64,000 nucleotides of DNA from Pseudomonadota bacterium (GTDB lineage: Bacteria > Pseudomonadota > Gammaproteobacteria > Acidiferrobacterales > Acidiferrobacteraceae): the NCBI GenBank assembly GCA_021795715.1, contig JAJYPD010000003.1:52707-116706 (forward strand). Reading direction: 5' to 3'. Below the pieces are notes generated by a model that worked only from the letters and a program-made list of their open reading frames with translations, was not told where the DNA came from and did not search any database. Made by a program: the position numbers and the translations under genes. Below are positions 56,859-64,000 of this stretch, in pieces (position 1 is the stretch's first letter; each line of letters opens with the position of its first letter).

Positions 56859-58163
56859 ATGCTGTCAGGCATGCCTCCGACAAAATCTCCGTCTGCCGCC
56901 GGCGACCGCGAACGCGTCAAGCGCGCACGACTGCGCTTTGTCCGCGCGACGGCCGTTGCGCTGCTCATCGCCGCGGCGCTGCTCTATATCGGCGCCGAAG
57001 CCCTGTTGCCAGGCCACCCGTGGGCGGGCTATGCCGCCGCCTTTGGCCAGGCGGCCATGATCGGCGCACTCGCCGACTGGTTCGCCGTGGTGGCACTCTT
57101 TCGTCATCCGCTGGGCATTCCGCTGCCGCACACGGCCATCATCCCGAGCAACAAGCACCGCATCGCCGACAACCTGGGCGAATTCATCCAGAGCCGCTTT
57201 CTTTCCCCCCCGAAAGTGATCGAGGCCATCCGCACTTTTGCCCCGGGACGGCGCCTGACCCGCTGGCTGAACCGTCCCGACAGCGTCGCTCACCTCGGCC
57301 GCCTGCTCACGGAAGCCCTTTTGCGGCTCGCGCACGTGGCGGATGATCCGCGCCTGAGACCCTTTCTGATCGACGTTTTGCAGCGGCAGCTCTCGACCAT
57401 CGACGGGCCTGCGGTCATCGCCCGCATCCTCGACATGCTCAGCGAGAATCGCCGCCACCAGATCCTGCTGGATGAGGCGCTGGCGCGGCTGGATGCCTAC
57501 CTCCAGCACGACGATGTGCGCGACACGCTGGTGCGCGCCATCGCCCGCAACATCGAGTTTGTTCCCTCCACGCTCAACCTCGATGAGCGCGTAGGCCGGA
57601 TCATTCTGCAGAGACTGTATGGCGCCCTGCAGACACTGCTGCAGGATGTGCGCATGGATCATCATCACGTGCTGCGGCAGCGGTTCGACGAGGCCGTTTT
57701 CGACCTGACCCGGGCTTTGCGTGAAGACGGCGCGCTGCGCAGAGACATCCAGCACCTCCAGGGCGAGCTCGTGTTTCATCCCGAGACAGTGACCGCCATG
57801 CAGCACCTGTTCACCCAGATCCGCGCATGGCTGCTCCATGACCTGCAGATGCCGCAGGGCCATCTCAATCGCCGCGTAGCCGAGGTCGCCGGGGATCTGG
57901 GCCGCATGCTCGCAAGCCACCGCCCCACCCAGGACTGGATCGACGAACAGATCCTGAAGCTTGTCCCGCCCGTCATCGAACGCTACCGGCGTACCCTCGG
58001 CGAATTCATCGCCGCCCAGCTAAAGACCTGGAGCGACGATTTTCTGGTAAACCAGATCGAACTCAACATCGGCCGTGACCTGCAGTTCATTCGCCTAAAT
58101 GGCACACTCGTTGGCGGCACCGTCGGCCTGCTCATCTACGCCGCAACCCAGATCTGGCGCTGA
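56859..58163 (+). CDS. DUF445 membrane-associated protein
   Basis: The 434-residue protein belongs to DUF445. It has an N-terminal hydrophobic helix (VRATAVALLIAAALLYIGAEALL), the conserved GALADWFAVVALFRHPLGIPLPHTAIIPSNKHRIADNLGEF-type block (about 65-105), a long helical middle and a C-terminal hydrophobic segment (GGTVGLLIYAATQIW). Function is unknown; it probably spans or lines the inner membrane. An in-frame ATG at 56871 is an alternative start; GAGG lies before 56859. Confidence 0.9.
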   Translation: MLSGMPPTKSPSAAGDRERVKRARLRFVRATAVALLIAAALLYIGAEALLPGHPWAGYAAAFGQAAMIGALADWFAVVALFRHPLGIPLPHTAIIPSNKHRIADNLGEFIQSRFLSPPKVIEAIRTFAPGRRLTRWLNRPDSVAHLGRLLTEALLRLAHVADDPRLRPFLIDVLQRQLSTIDGPAVIARILDMLSENRRHQILLDEALARLDAYLQHDDVRDTLVRAIARNIEFVPSTLNLDERVGRIILQRLYGALQTLLQDVRMDHHHVLRQRFDEAVFDLTRALREDGALRRDIQHLQGELVFHPETVTAMQHLFTQIRAWLLHDLQMPQGHLNRRVAEVAGDLGRMLASHRPTQDWIDEQILKLVPPVIERYRRTLGEFIAAQLKTWSDDFLVNQIELNIGRDLQFIRLNGTLVGGTVGLLIYAATQIWR

Positions 58164-58279
58164 CTTTCGCCGATTGCCGACAAGATCACGGTCGGCGCCG
58201 GCGAAAACCGGGCCTGGCGCACGAGCGCAGGCCGGCTGGGCTTGATGACGCAGTCCCGCATAACCGCCATAATGGGGAT

Positions 58280-59071
58280 ATGCATGAAGCCCTGTACGCC
58301 GCCCTTCGGCGCCTGCTGCGACCCCTGGTCCGCTACCTGATGGACCAGGGGTGCACGGTCGCGGCGTTTACCGACGTCGTCAGGATGCTCTATGTGGAAG
58401 AGGCGCTCGCCCATGACAGGGAGGCGACCGACAGTCATCTGAGCCTGGTGACCGGTATCCATCGAAAGGAAATCAAACGGTTACGCGCGATGGCCGCCGC
58501 AGACCCCGGCAATGCCCTGCCGCTTTCCGACAACCTGGCGGCGCAGCTCGTTGCGGCGTGGGTGTCTTCGCCGGACACCCGCGAGCCCCATGGGCCGCGC
58601 CCGCTGCCACTGCATGCCGCAAGCGGCCCGTCGATCGAAACCCTGGCGCGCGCCATCAAGGCAGACGTGCGTCCGCGGGCGATACTCGATGTTTTGTTGC
58701 AGGCGGGGGCGGTCGAGCCCGCAGACAGGGGGCGCTACCGCCTGCTGCGCAGCGCCTTCATACCGGCGCTGCCGGAGGACAGGCTCGCTTTTCTGGGCGC
58801 CAATGTCGGCGATCACCTGCAAGCCGCCCTGCATAATCTGTATGCGGAGAAACCCTTTCTCGAACGCGCACTTTACGTCGACGCGCTCAACCCCAAGGCG
58901 CTTTTGGCACTGCGCCCGGCGGTCACGGAAGCGGCTGATGAATGGCTGCAGCGCCTAAACCGCCAGCTGATGCCTTTCGAGCAGCCGACGCCCGATCCCG
59001 ACAGCCGCCGCGTTCGGATCGGATTCTATTATTTCGAAGGCCCCGCCCAGGATCGCCATGAATCCTTTTAA
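58280..59071 (+). CDS. DUF6502 family protein
   Basis: The 263-residue protein matches DUF6502: LRRLLRPLVRYLMDQGCTVAAFTDVVRMLYVEEAL at the start, then SLVTGIHRKEIKRLRAM, which looks like a helix-turn-helix (about 50-70). The remainder is a helical region rich in Ala and Leu. The HTH-like part suggests a regulator, but its role is unknown. It overlaps the DUF5666 gene by 14 bp; this pair recurs in proteobacteria as far as I recall. No signal peptide, so cytoplasmic. Confidence 0.8.
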   Translation: MHEALYAALRRLLRPLVRYLMDQGCTVAAFTDVVRMLYVEEALAHDREATDSHLSLVTGIHRKEIKRLRAMAAADPGNALPLSDNLAAQLVAAWVSSPDTREPHGPRPLPLHAASGPSIETLARAIKADVRPRAILDVLLQAGAVEPADRGRYRLLRSAFIPALPEDRLAFLGANVGDHLQAALHNLYAEKPFLERALYVDALNPKALLALRPAVTEAADEWLQRLNRQLMPFEQPTPDPDSRRVRIGFYYFEGPAQDRHESF

Positions 59072-60143
59072 GTCTCTGACGCGGCTTGCGCTTTTCTGCG
59101 CACTGCTTGTTTTCTGCCTGTTCGGCCCCGCCTTGGCGCGCGGCGGTATCGGCGGTACGGGCAGCCCGCGCGGTGGTATCGGCGGTACCGGCATCACCGC
59201 GATCGGCACGATCCAGCGCTTCGGCAGTATTTTCGTCAACGGCATCGAATACCGCCTGCGTGCGCATACGCAGTATTTCGTCGATGGCCACAGAGCGTCG
59301 GTCCGCGCGCTCGGTCTGGGTGATGAGGTGTTTGTGACCGCACGAGGGCCGCTCCCCCACCCGGCTGCGCGCACGGTGCGCGCACAGCACGCCCTCATCG
59401 GCCGCATCACGGCCGTCCATGGCGCCCGTTTGGCCGTTCTGGGCGTCCCCGTCACGCTCGCCCGCGGCGCGAACACGGCGGGTCGTTTCGGGAACGGTTC
59501 CCGTCTGCGGCCCGGCACATGGGTCGCCGTCAGCGGATTTGCACGCGGGCGGCACGGCGTACTTGCCACCCGCGTGCGGGTCCACGGCGCACAGACGCGA
59601 CTCCTCGTGCGGGGCCCCGTCAGCGCACAGACCCGCCGCCGCATCCGCATCCTGAATGTGTGGTTTCGCATGACCGGGCATTGGCCGATGCTGCACGGCA
59701 CCGTTGTGGCCCGCGGGTCATATGAGCATGGCCAGGCGGTCCTCACGCAGATCCGGCCCGCACATGGGCTTGGCCGCAGCGGGCGCGGATTTGTCTCCAT
59801 CCTGGGTTGGGTAACGGAGCACGATGGCGTCTGGCGCTACCAGTCCCTGCGTCTGCAACCATCGACGGCGGCAGCGGCGCGCACGCTGCGTGCAGCGCAT
59901 GGCCCGCAACTTGTGGTCATGACGGGCCGGCTTCGTGGCCGCCGCCTGCTTCTTACCGGATTTGGCACCTCTCCCCAGATCATGCCCTTTGGGCAAACGC
60001 CACGGAATGCAACCCCGCAGGGGGCGCGCGCCAGCCGGCCGCCCGCCCCCGGACATCCGGTCATTCCGCATCCGGCCGGCCTCATCCACCCGGACATCAG
60101 GGTGATCCGGCCGGCGGTACCCGCGCAAGCGCACATCCCGTAG
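59058..60143 (+). CDS. Secreted DUF5666-domain protein
   Basis: The 361-residue protein has a Sec signal peptide (LARLALFCALLVFCLFGPALA-like, residues about 5-27) and then two GGIGGTG repeats (about 29-45). A series of OB-like beta modules follows (IGTIQRFGSIFVNGIEYRL, ALIGRITAVHGARLAVLGV, RGFVSILGWVTEHDGVW) typical of DUF5666. The C-terminus is Pro/His-rich. It is probably periplasmic or surface-exposed. It starts inside the DUF6502 gene, so translation is coupled. Function is not established. Confidence 0.82.
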   Translation: MNPFKSLTRLALFCALLVFCLFGPALARGGIGGTGSPRGGIGGTGITAIGTIQRFGSIFVNGIEYRLRAHTQYFVDGHRASVRALGLGDEVFVTARGPLPHPAARTVRAQHALIGRITAVHGARLAVLGVPVTLARGANTAGRFGNGSRLRPGTWVAVSGFARGRHGVLATRVRVHGAQTRLLVRGPVSAQTRRRIRILNVWFRMTGHWPMLHGTVVARGSYEHGQAVLTQIRPAHGLGRSGRGFVSILGWVTEHDGVWRYQSLRLQPSTAAAARTLRAAHGPQLVVMTGRLRGRRLLLTGFGTSPQIMPFGQTPRNATPQGARASRPPAPGHPVIPHPAGLIHPDIRVIRPAVPAQAHIP

Positions 60144-60169
60144 AAGCCGGGCCGGCGCACAGCAGACCG

Positions 60170-60937
60170 TCAGAACACGACCTGGCCGCCGATGCCGCCG
60201 CCGATGCGGGCACTGCCCGTGCTGAGACCCTTGTCGACGTAGAACTGGAAACCGCTGCCCGCCGTGGTGACATTGATATTCCAGGCGACGATGAGGTCGG
60301 ATGGCCCGGGATAGCCCGGCTGTTCCGACTGGGCTCCCGCATACATGGCGGTGATGATGTCACGCGGCGATGTGGCCACGCTGACACCGCCATTGAACGT
60401 CACAATGTTCTGCAAAGATTGACCGGGCGGACTGCCGACGACACGGTAAGCGGCGTGCGCGAAAGGGAACACATTGGTGCCGATGGTTGTATCAAGGCCC
60501 ACGCCGAGCTCGTAATCGTTGCGTCCCGTACCGAGGCCTTCACGGGCCGAGGCGGTGCCGAACTTGATCTTGCCGTACGGGACAATGGCGGGACTCAACC
60601 CCCGTTCCGGCACCGCCGTATAGTGTGCCGCAAGCCAGATGTCACCCAGTCCGCTTGCGCTTGTCGTTTGTCCTGTCTGGCTGCGGCTTGCGATCGTGCC
60701 GCCGCTCAAAGAGGAACCGCGCGGCAGACCCGACACGCTCATATACGGGACCGTAAGCTTCACGCGCCAGGACGGATTCTGGTACTGGATGTAGGTCGGG
60801 TCATAGAAGATCCCGATGGTATTGGCGGTGCCGTACCGCCCCGAATAATAGGCCGGCAGATTGCCGAGGGTCCACGATGCCGCCGCTGCCCCCTGGGCCA
60901 CCAGCGCCAGGCCCACCCACCATGCTGAATGTCTCAT
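60170..60937 (-). CDS. Outer-membrane beta-barrel (transporter / MetA-pathway-like)
   Basis: The 255-residue exported protein has a signal peptide (MRHSAWWVGLALVAQGAAA) and alternating strands rich in Gly/Ser/Thr/Tyr. It ends in GGQVVF, with the terminal phenylalanine typical of BAM-assembled barrels. It looks like the transporter family related to the phenol-degradation MetA pathway proteins: GLGDIWLAAHY and GRNDYELGVGLD. Substrate unknown. It converges with the DUF5666 gene. Confidence 0.78.
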   Translation of the reverse strand: MRHSAWWVGLALVAQGAAAASWTLGNLPAYYSGRYGTANTIGIFYDPTYIQYQNPSWRVKLTVPYMSVSGLPRGSSLSGGTIASRSQTGQTTSASGLGDIWLAAHYTAVPERGLSPAIVPYGKIKFGTASAREGLGTGRNDYELGVGLDTTIGTNVFPFAHAAYRVVGSPPGQSLQNIVTFNGGVSVATSPRDIITAMYAGAQSEQPGYPGPSDLIVAWNINVTTAGSGFQFYVDKGLSTGSARIGGGIGGQVVF

Positions 60938-61054
60938 GTCGCCTCGCTAGCGTTGAGTCAGCCCGATTATAGTGGATACGTCAGAGCCGCGCCTGCGTGA
61001 CCCCGGCGGAACAAGGCGCTATCATGAGCGAGACCCGCCGCAGGAGTCCCGCCC

Positions 61055-61432
61055 ATGAACACACAAAAAGCCCTTGATCTCGTTATCATTCTCGTCACCG
61101 GCCGCGAAAACCCCAAACGCCTGCCGTCGGCCTTCTTCCTGGCCGCGACTGCCGCGGCGAGCGAACAGGATGTTCTTCTCTATTTCACCGGACCGGCCAT
61201 GGAGCTGTTGAAAAAGGGGGTGGCCGAATCGTTGTTTCCGCTGGCAGGCGGCAAATCGGTCGCAGAGTTCATGAAGCTCGCCGAAGACAACGGCGTGCGC
61301 ATCATCGGTTGCGCGCAGTCCCTCGAACTCAATGGCATGACCGCGGCCGATCTCAGCAAGCCGATCCCGCTGCTGACACCCAGTGGGGCGCTGCCGTCTT
61401 TGGCGCGGGCGGGACGCGTCCTCACCTGGTGA
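61055..61432 (+). CDS. DsrE-family protein
   Basis: The 125-residue protein has the DsrE/DsrF fold: LDLVIILVTGRENPKRLPSAFFLA, then DVLLYFTGPAMELLKKG and NGVRIIGCAQSLELNGMTAADL, where the cysteine (about 87) sits where sulfur-carrying relatives have theirs. Members shuttle sulfur in dissimilatory sulfur oxidation or tRNA thiolation. With soxYZ in the same window this supports a sulfur-oxidising lifestyle. It is monocistronic and lies upstream of degP. Confidence 0.82.
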   Translation: MNTQKALDLVIILVTGRENPKRLPSAFFLAATAAASEQDVLLYFTGPAMELLKKGVAESLFPLAGGKSVAEFMKLAEDNGVRIIGCAQSLELNGMTAADLSKPIPLLTPSGALPSLARAGRVLTW

Positions 61433-61603
61433 CGTGTTGCTGACGCTTGCAATCCCTTTTAGAGCCGTTACTATGGGCTGCAAACACGGGGCGGGTTCTG
61501 TTTATTTGCCCGGTCCGGGGAACAAAGCGATGCCCGGCGGCTCAAAGCCTTCAGCACGCTCCACTCGCTTTTCGCTGTAAAGCCGGCACACCGTGGATGG
61601 TGG

Positions 61604-61625
61604 GCATCCCGTCATGATGGGATGC
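61604..61625. promoter_or_regulatory. Inverted repeat upstream of the DegP-like protease gene
   Basis: GCATCCC and GGGATGC flank an 8-nt centre, about 70-90 bp before the ATG. It may be an operator; I see no sigma-E promoter pattern (GAACTT, TCTGA) that degP genes often have. A weak TATTCT -10 lies at 61649-61654. Confidence 0.35.
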
Positions 61626-61692
61626 AGCAAAGGGATGATGCCTGCGTGTATTCTGTTACGGGCGCCGATGCGCTATTGATGAGGAGAGTTTC

Positions 61693-63120
61693 ATGGGTCA
61701 CACAAAGGAGCGGTCCATCCGTCGTCGACTGAAGGCCATTGCACTGGCCCTGGGCCTGTACGGAGCCGCAATGATGCAGAGCGCCATGGCGGCGAGCCCG
61801 ATGGTCACCCTGCCCGATTTCACGTCCATCATCAAGGCCTACGGACCGGCGGTCGTCAACATCAGCAGCACGAGTACCCGGCTGGTGCACAACCAGTTGC
61901 CGGCCAATCCGCTGCCGCCCAACAATCCCTTCTACCCCTTCTTCCAGCATTTCTTCTCCGGCCCCAACGCAGGCCCGTCGCACAAGGAGAAGGTCGAGTC
62001 CCTGGGGTCGGGTTTTATCATCAGCCATAACGGTTATGTGGTCACCGCAGCGCACGTGGTGCGCGGCGCCTCCCACATCGTGGTCGGCCTGTCGAATCAC
62101 CACGTCTACAAGGCAAAGCTTGTCGGCCTGTCGGTGCGCTACGATACCGCCCTTTTGAAGATCGACGCGAATGATCTTCCGATCGTACCGATCGGCGACT
62201 CCAACAAGCTGGAAGCCGGACAATGGCTGCTCGCCGTCGGCGCGCCGTTTGGTTTCTACAACACCGTCACGCAAGGCGTTGTGAGCGCGGTCAACCGCCC
62301 GCTCTCGGACGATGAATATATTCCCTTCATCCAGAGTGACGTGCCGATCAACCCGGGCAACTCCGGGGGACCGCTGTTCAACATGCTGGGGCAGGTGGTC
62401 GGCATCAACGACCAGATCTACACCAGCAACGGCGGCTATATGGGCCTGTCGTTCTCCATTCCGATCAATACGGCCATGCGCGTGGTCCACGCCCTTGAGC
62501 GGCATCAGGCGATCAAGTTTGGCTGGCTCGGTGTCGATGTCCAGGGCGTGAGCAGCGAGATGGCGCGCGCCATGCGCCTGAAAGAACCGGTGGGCGCCCT
62601 GATCGCCGGACTGGTACGCCAGGGACCTGCGGCCAAAGCCGGCCTAAAGCGCGGTGATGTCATCATCACCTACGACAACAAGCCCGTATACAGCGTCGGT
62701 CAGTTGCCGCCTTTGGTCGGCAATACATCACCGGGCACCGTGGTGCCGGTCGGCATCATGCGCAACGGGCGCCCCATGACGTTGCGCGTGGAAGTCGGGA
62801 CACTGCCAAACAACATGGGTCAGGCCACCAACACCAGCGAATCGGTGCCGCGGCTCGACATGGAAGTGGGTCCGCTGACGCCAGAGGCCCTAAACGACAT
62901 GGATATCCATCATGGCGTGGTGGTCCTCAGTGTCGGCCGCGGGCCCGCCTCGGAAGCGGGTATCATGCCGGGCATGATCGTCCAGGAAATCGCTGGACAG
63001 GCGGTGGCAAACCCCGCGCAGTTCGCCCACATCGTCGCCGGCCTGCCGGCGCGGACGCCGGTACCCGTGCTCATTCGCCACGGCAGCCAGAGCATCTACA
63101 TCGTCATCACCCTGCCCTGA
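61693..63120 (+). CDS. DegP/DegQ-type periplasmic serine protease with two PDZ domains
   Basis: The 475-residue protease-chaperone has a signal peptide ending in QSAMA. The chymotrypsin-like domain shows the His-Asp-Ser triad in TAAHVVRG (about 119), YDTALLKID (about 152) and INPGNSGGPLF (about 224), followed by two PDZ domains (about 275-375 and 390-470). It degrades or refolds damaged envelope proteins. It may equal DegQ or MucD rather than DegP. GAGGAGAG lies before the ATG. A strong terminator follows. Confidence 0.95.
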   Translation: MGHTKERSIRRRLKAIALALGLYGAAMMQSAMAASPMVTLPDFTSIIKAYGPAVVNISSTSTRLVHNQLPANPLPPNNPFYPFFQHFFSGPNAGPSHKEKVESLGSGFIISHNGYVVTAAHVVRGASHIVVGLSNHHVYKAKLVGLSVRYDTALLKIDANDLPIVPIGDSNKLEAGQWLLAVGAPFGFYNTVTQGVVSAVNRPLSDDEYIPFIQSDVPINPGNSGGPLFNMLGQVVGINDQIYTSNGGYMGLSFSIPINTAMRVVHALERHQAIKFGWLGVDVQGVSSEMARAMRLKEPVGALIAGLVRQGPAAKAGLKRGDVIITYDNKPVYSVGQLPPLVGNTSPGTVVPVGIMRNGRPMTLRVEVGTLPNNMGQATNTSESVPRLDMEVGPLTPEALNDMDIHHGVVVLSVGRGPASEAGIMPGMIVQEIAGQAVANPAQFAHIVAGLPARTPVPVLIRHGSQSIYIVITLP

Positions 63121-63129
63121 TGGGAAACC

Positions 63130-63154
63130 CCCGGGCCGGCCCAGCCGGCCCGGG
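63130..63154. repeat. Long GC hairpin just after the protease gene
   Basis: CCCGGGCCGGC and GCCGGCCCGGG form an 11-bp perfect stem with a 3-nt loop. It lies 10 bp past the stop and 14 bp before the terminator hairpin at 63168. It may be a mRNA-stabilising structure. Confidence 0.7.
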
Positions 63155-63167
63155 ATCAGCAAGGCAC

Positions 63168-63194
63168 AAAAACCCCGCCACCGGCGGGGTTTTT
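63168..63194. terminator. Bidirectional intrinsic terminator
   Basis: AAAAACCCCGCC-ACC-GGCGGGGTTTTT is a perfect hairpin with T-runs on both strands. It ends transcription of the protease gene from the left and of the Fe-S oxidoreductase gene from the right. Confidence 0.95.
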
Positions 63195-63210
63195 GTTTGG
63201 ACTTTGTTTG

Positions 63211-64000
63211 CTAGAGCAGCACCCGTTCGATGCCGCCTGTGCGCGCCGCGTCTATGAACTGCTGCTGCCAGCCCTCTCCCAGATGGTTGCGGACCAATTC
63301 CACCACGATATAGTCCGCATCCAGTCCGGTATCTTCGCGATAGCGGGACAGCCCCTGCAGGCACGCCGGACAGGCGGTCAGGACCTTGACGCCGCCGTCA
63401 TGGATCTGTCCTGCGCCCGTGAGCGCCTGGATGCCCGCATGCAGCTCCTCCTCCTTGCGAAAGCGCACCTGCGTGGCGATATCCGGGCGTGAGATCGCAA
63501 AGGTTCCGGCCTCACCACAACAGCGATCCGAAAGCTGAACCCCATCCCCCATCAGGGCGCGCGCCACGCCAAGCGGATTGTGCGTCTTCATGGGCGTGTG
63601 GCAGGGATCGTGGTACATGTACTGCACACCGCGCACACCGTCTAGGCGCACGCCTTTTTCCATCAGGTACTCGTGAATGTCGAGGAGACGGCACCCGGGG
63701 AAGATCTGCTCGAACTCGTATTTCAGCAGCTGATCCATGCAGGTTCCGCACGACACGATGACGGTCTTGATGTCGAGGTAATTGAGCGTGTTGGCCACCC
63801 GGTGGAAAAGAACGCGGTTGTCCGTCGTGATCTTGCGCCCCCGCGCCTCGTCACCCACCGATGTCTGCGGATAGCCGCAGCAGAGATAGCCTGGCGGCAA
63901 GACCGTCTGCGTGCCCACGGCATAGAGCATCGCCAGCGTAGCGAGCCCCACCTGGCTGAAAAGCCGCTCCGACCCGCAACCTGGGAAATAGAAGACGGCA
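63211..64000 (-). CDS. C-terminal part of a large FAD/Fe-S oxidoreductase (CCG domains), truncated by window edge
   Basis: The frame stays open to the right edge and reads FYFPGCGSERLFSQVGLATLAML, then GYLCCGYPQ, VSCGTCMDQLL, YHDPCHTPMK, LSDRCCGEAGTFAI and TACPACLQGLS. These are two cysteine-rich CCG domains as in GlpC, HdrD and lactate-oxidase iron-sulfur subunits. The layout best fits the C-terminus of the large DUF3683/FAD-linked oxidase proteins that combine an FAD-binding dehydrogenase with Fe-S domains, but only 263 residues are visible. A role in electron transfer to quinones is likely. Confidence 0.82.
   Translation of the reverse strand, partial: AVFYFPGCGSERLFSQVGLATLAMLYAVGTQTVLPPGYLCCGYPQTSVGDEARGRKITTDNRVLFHRVANTLNYLDIKTVIVSCGTCMDQLLKYEFEQIFPGCRLLDIHEYLMEKGVRLDGVRGVQYMYHDPCHTPMKTHNPLGVARALMGDGVQLSDRCCGEAGTFAISRPDIATQVRFRKEEELHAGIQALTGAGQIHDGGVKVLTACPACLQGLSRYREDTGLDADYIVVELVRNHLGEGWQQQFIDAARTGGIERVLL

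Noticed and set aside
61433..61692. Possible riboswitch in the 260-bp leader of the protease gene
   Set aside because: I compared it by eye with c-di-GMP-I, cobalamin and fluoride riboswitch patterns and found none of their conserved cores.

Overview
This window is a dense, high-GC chromosomal segment of a gammaproteobacterium. zipA, ligA, smc, an rnm-yciO-M50-trpS-scpAB-rluB chain and the rpsP-rimM-trmD-rplS cluster support that placement. soxY and soxZ, a DsrE-family protein and the GC-rich codon use point to a sulfur-oxidising lineage; an Acidiferrobacter-like or related member is my inference, not something the sequence proves. About 65 protein-coding genes fill the window. I saw no rRNA, tRNA, CRISPR array, prophage or intact insertion sequence.

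Layout. 1-3.5 kb: a phospholipase D/VTT membrane fusion and an endonuclease/exonuclease/phosphatase-fold protein. 3.46-4.11 kb: an 87-bp inverted repeat around a gene-free segment, lying between two convergent genes. 4.1-9.5 kb: a CDGSH protein, ilvD, an RluF-like pseudouridine synthase, pyrD, DUF3579 and DUF1015. 9.5-14.7 kb: a small HTH regulator overlapping a divergent CsrA-like protein, an esterase, the agmatine-to-putrescine genes aguA/aguB, an RNA m5C methyltransferase and a DedA protein. 14.8-19.2 kb: cold-shock protein, DAHP synthase, citrate synthase and PBP4-type DacB. 19.3-26 kb: otsB, otsA, Rep helicase, a patatin and an uncharacterised membrane protein.

26-35.8 kb is almost wholly on the minus strand. 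It encodes translation, cell-envelope and chromosome-segregation functions (xerD, rplS, trmD, rimM, rpsP, mlaA, a HhH glycosylase, rluB, scpB, scpA, trpS, an M50 protease, yciO, rnm), with several 4-bp stop/start overlaps that imply translational coupling. 35.9-38.3 kb holds a hypothetical gene and a yciI-bolA-parvulin trio. 38.4-45.5 kb holds ligA, zipA and smc. 45.6-49.6 kb holds queF, a frameshifted FGGY kinase, a GGDEF(degenerate)-EAL protein and soxZ/soxY. 49.7-53.1 kb holds a metallo-beta-lactamase-like protein without metal ligands, rppH, a HAD phosphatase and ampE-like/ampD.

53.1-64 kb is the most accessory part. It has a PilX-like minor pilin fused to a predicted seven-bladed propeller, a LysR regulator, a LysE exporter, DUF445, a DUF6502-DUF5666 pair, an outer-membrane barrel, a DsrE protein, a DegP/DegQ protease and the C-terminal end of a large FAD/Fe-S oxidoreductase that runs off the edge. 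The observations I rate highest are the pilin-propeller fusion, the CsrA-like protein with an insertion coupled to an HTH regulator, the 87-bp inverted-repeat element and the DUF6502/DUF5666 pair. All calls come from reading the sequence and recalling family motifs; no search was run.
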